DNA from: Diphasiastrum complanatum | Lineage: Eukaryota; Streptophyta; Lycopodiopsida; Lycopodiales; Lycopodiaceae | Direction: 5' to 3' | Length of the DNA stretch: 64,000 nt | Assembly (NCBI GenBank): GCA_029204225.1 | Contig: CM055094.1 | Coordinates: forward strand, 8,597,234 to 8,661,233 | Shown: positions 62,780 to 64,000 of the stretch, piece by piece | Numbering within the stretch: position 1 is the stretch's first letter | Layout: the number at the start of each line of letters is the position of its first letter | Notes under the pieces: generated by a model | Told to the model about the DNA's origin: nothing | The model's input: the letters and a program-made list of their open reading frames with translations, nothing else | The model's database searches: none | Translations under genes and position numbers: made by a program

Positions 62780-63075
62780 CAAACCTGCTACACGATAATA
62801 GTCAACCGTTAGATGAAAGATACCTGACGTAGCAGTTGGAGGTGGATGGTTGAGATTAAACCTTTTTGTGAGATTCTACTATGTACTATATATCTCTCAT
62901 GAGGAGGAGGCTGGCTACCCTCCTCCATGAGGAGCCTGGCTACCGACGGTAGTAGGCTGACTCCTGAACCGTGGAGCGGTGAAACCTGCTACAAGATGGT
63001 TAGCCAACCGTTGGATGAAGGATATCTAACCTAGCAGATGCAAATGGATGACTAAGCTGAAACTTTTGTGTGCTA
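62780..63075. repeat. Two diverged direct copies of a ~93-bp unit
   Basis: AAACCTGCTACA..CAACCGTT.GATGAA.GATA occurs at about 62787-62875 and 62981-63075, 200 bp apart, near 78 percent identity by eye. Between them lies a small inverted repeat (CATGAGGAGGAGG .. CCTCCTCCATGAGG) near 62898-62932. Just to the left is a GC palindrome, GCGGCCGCGG. Non-coding. Confidence 0.75.
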
Positions 63076-63765
63076 TGTATGTGGCCTACAATCAAGCCCC
63101 TCTTGACCAACCACAACATGCATACGTTTTTCACGTTCACACAGTTGCTACGTGTTTGGGCGGGTGACCATTACTAGATACAATGAATTCAGGTTCTTAT
63201 ATTACTTAGTAAAAATAATAATATTATCTGAATGCCATGATATTTATAGCTTGGGCCCACTAACATGGAACTTTAAAGGGAGTTTGTTGAAAATTTAAAA
63301 CATCTCCACATTGAAAATAGTAGGAGAAGGTTGTGCTCCAAAGGCCCTTTTCTATCGCGAACGAGACGTCCTCGCATGAAATTCAGCAAGAGTATTTTTT
63401 GAAATTTTGTCCTGAAGCAATAAGCTCTTGTGATCCGTATGGTGGCATTTGATGTCATTGGATGGTGAGTGTGAGGATTGAACTATTTTTTTAATCATTT
63501 AAATTTAAAAAACTTACATTTTAGTTTTATTGTATTGTTATGCTTTTGGCTTTTGCACTTCATGAAAGTCCTTTTCATTTCATTTGAGTGTAGAATAAAT
63601 TGCACTTCAATGAGTGAGGGTCACCCTCGTACGCCTTCAAAGTCCTCTATGCCTTCGGGTCAAAATTATACTCGACACTCAATATTGGGAAATGCCCCAA
63701 TGTTGGGCGGGTATATAGGTGCCCTAGTATCAACAATGGTATCATAAAACATACATGGTTGGTAT
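63076..63765. other. Intergenic, no gene seen
   Basis: AT-rich; a plus-strand 89-residue frame at 63478-63747 shows no family features and is probably chance. Confidence 0.5.
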
Positions 63766-64000
63766 ATGATTTTATAGTACTAGGGTGATACTCAACTAGG
63801 GCTGGTTTTAGCCCATCAATGCACATATCAATAGTCGAATTAGGGACAAACTGATCAATTTTGACATGGTATCAATATAGTATCCATTTTTAGTTGTTAT
63901 CCAAATTTTACAAATGTAATAAATATTATTCATGGTGCCCCAAAGACTTTCGTGGGCACCAACAAAGTATTGGCCTTTCAAATTATATGCATATTACATT
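63766..64000. repeat. Dispersed repeat, copy 2 (cut by window edge)
   Basis: Diverged copy of 31870-32110 in the same orientation, continuing past the window end. Confidence 0.75.

Overview
This is nuclear DNA from a land plant, rich in transposons and AT-rich between genes. The evidence is two plant-type lipoxygenase genes with short GT-AG introns, a plant FSP1/AIFM2-type flavin oxidoreductase gene, many Ty1/copia and Ty3/gypsy elements primed by initiator tRNA-Met (TGGTATCAGAGC sites), and a remnant resembling a microbial-type terpene synthase. That enzyme class is known mainly from non-seed plants, so a bryophyte, lycophyte or fern is my best guess; the species cannot be fixed from sequence alone.

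Layout. 1-687 is AT-rich flank. 688-6842 is a complete, very young copia element (682-bp LTRs differing at 3 sites, GAAAC target duplication, one open 1322-codon polyprotein). 7087-7310 is a foldback repeat, followed by the 5' LTR and decayed gag-pol of a second copia (7348-10708). 10774-22268 is the most unusual part. It holds an ORF with a ParB-like IDGQH signature, a decayed DUF7869-type gene on the minus strand (14794 down to 11448), a tract of regularly spaced 17-bp palindromes (15364-15885), a non-autonomous copia insertion (16039-18661), and a decayed plus-strand gene that seems to fuse a ParB-like domain to a beta-class N4/N6 DNA methyltransferase (18745-22268). The same palindrome recurs just upstream of the DUF7869 gene and in an intron of the methyltransferase gene, which ties the two divergent genes together. 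23104-24200 holds an orphan ORF, an LTR-like end and short repeats. 24743-25115 is the terpene synthase remnant.

27008-31185 (minus) and 41267-45113 (plus) are two intact lipoxygenase genes arranged head to head as an inverted duplicate. All modelled splice sites are GT-AG and both coding sums stay in frame (894 and 883 residues). The 10 kb between them holds a DUF7869-family fragment, a putative gypsy LTR, a MITE, two joined gypsy fragments and simple repeats. 46-53 kb is mostly repeat debris with an orphan ORF, a gypsy integrase/chromodomain remnant and a second MITE copy. 52386-58231 holds two decayed copia elements of one family. 59906-61782 (minus) is the FSP1-like gene with four exons. 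The right end holds a microsatellite, a 200-bp-period duplication and a dispersed repeat cut by the window edge.

Function. Only three host genes look intact. The lipoxygenases would oxygenate polyunsaturated fatty acids (oxylipin synthesis), and the FSP1-like enzyme is expected to be an NAD(P)H-quinone type reductase. Everything else is mobile-element coding sequence or its remains. The candidate undescribed system is the DUF7869 / palindrome array / ParB-methyltransferase unit: a ParB-like protein beside phased palindromes suggests a parS-like or iteron-like recognition array. This is inference.
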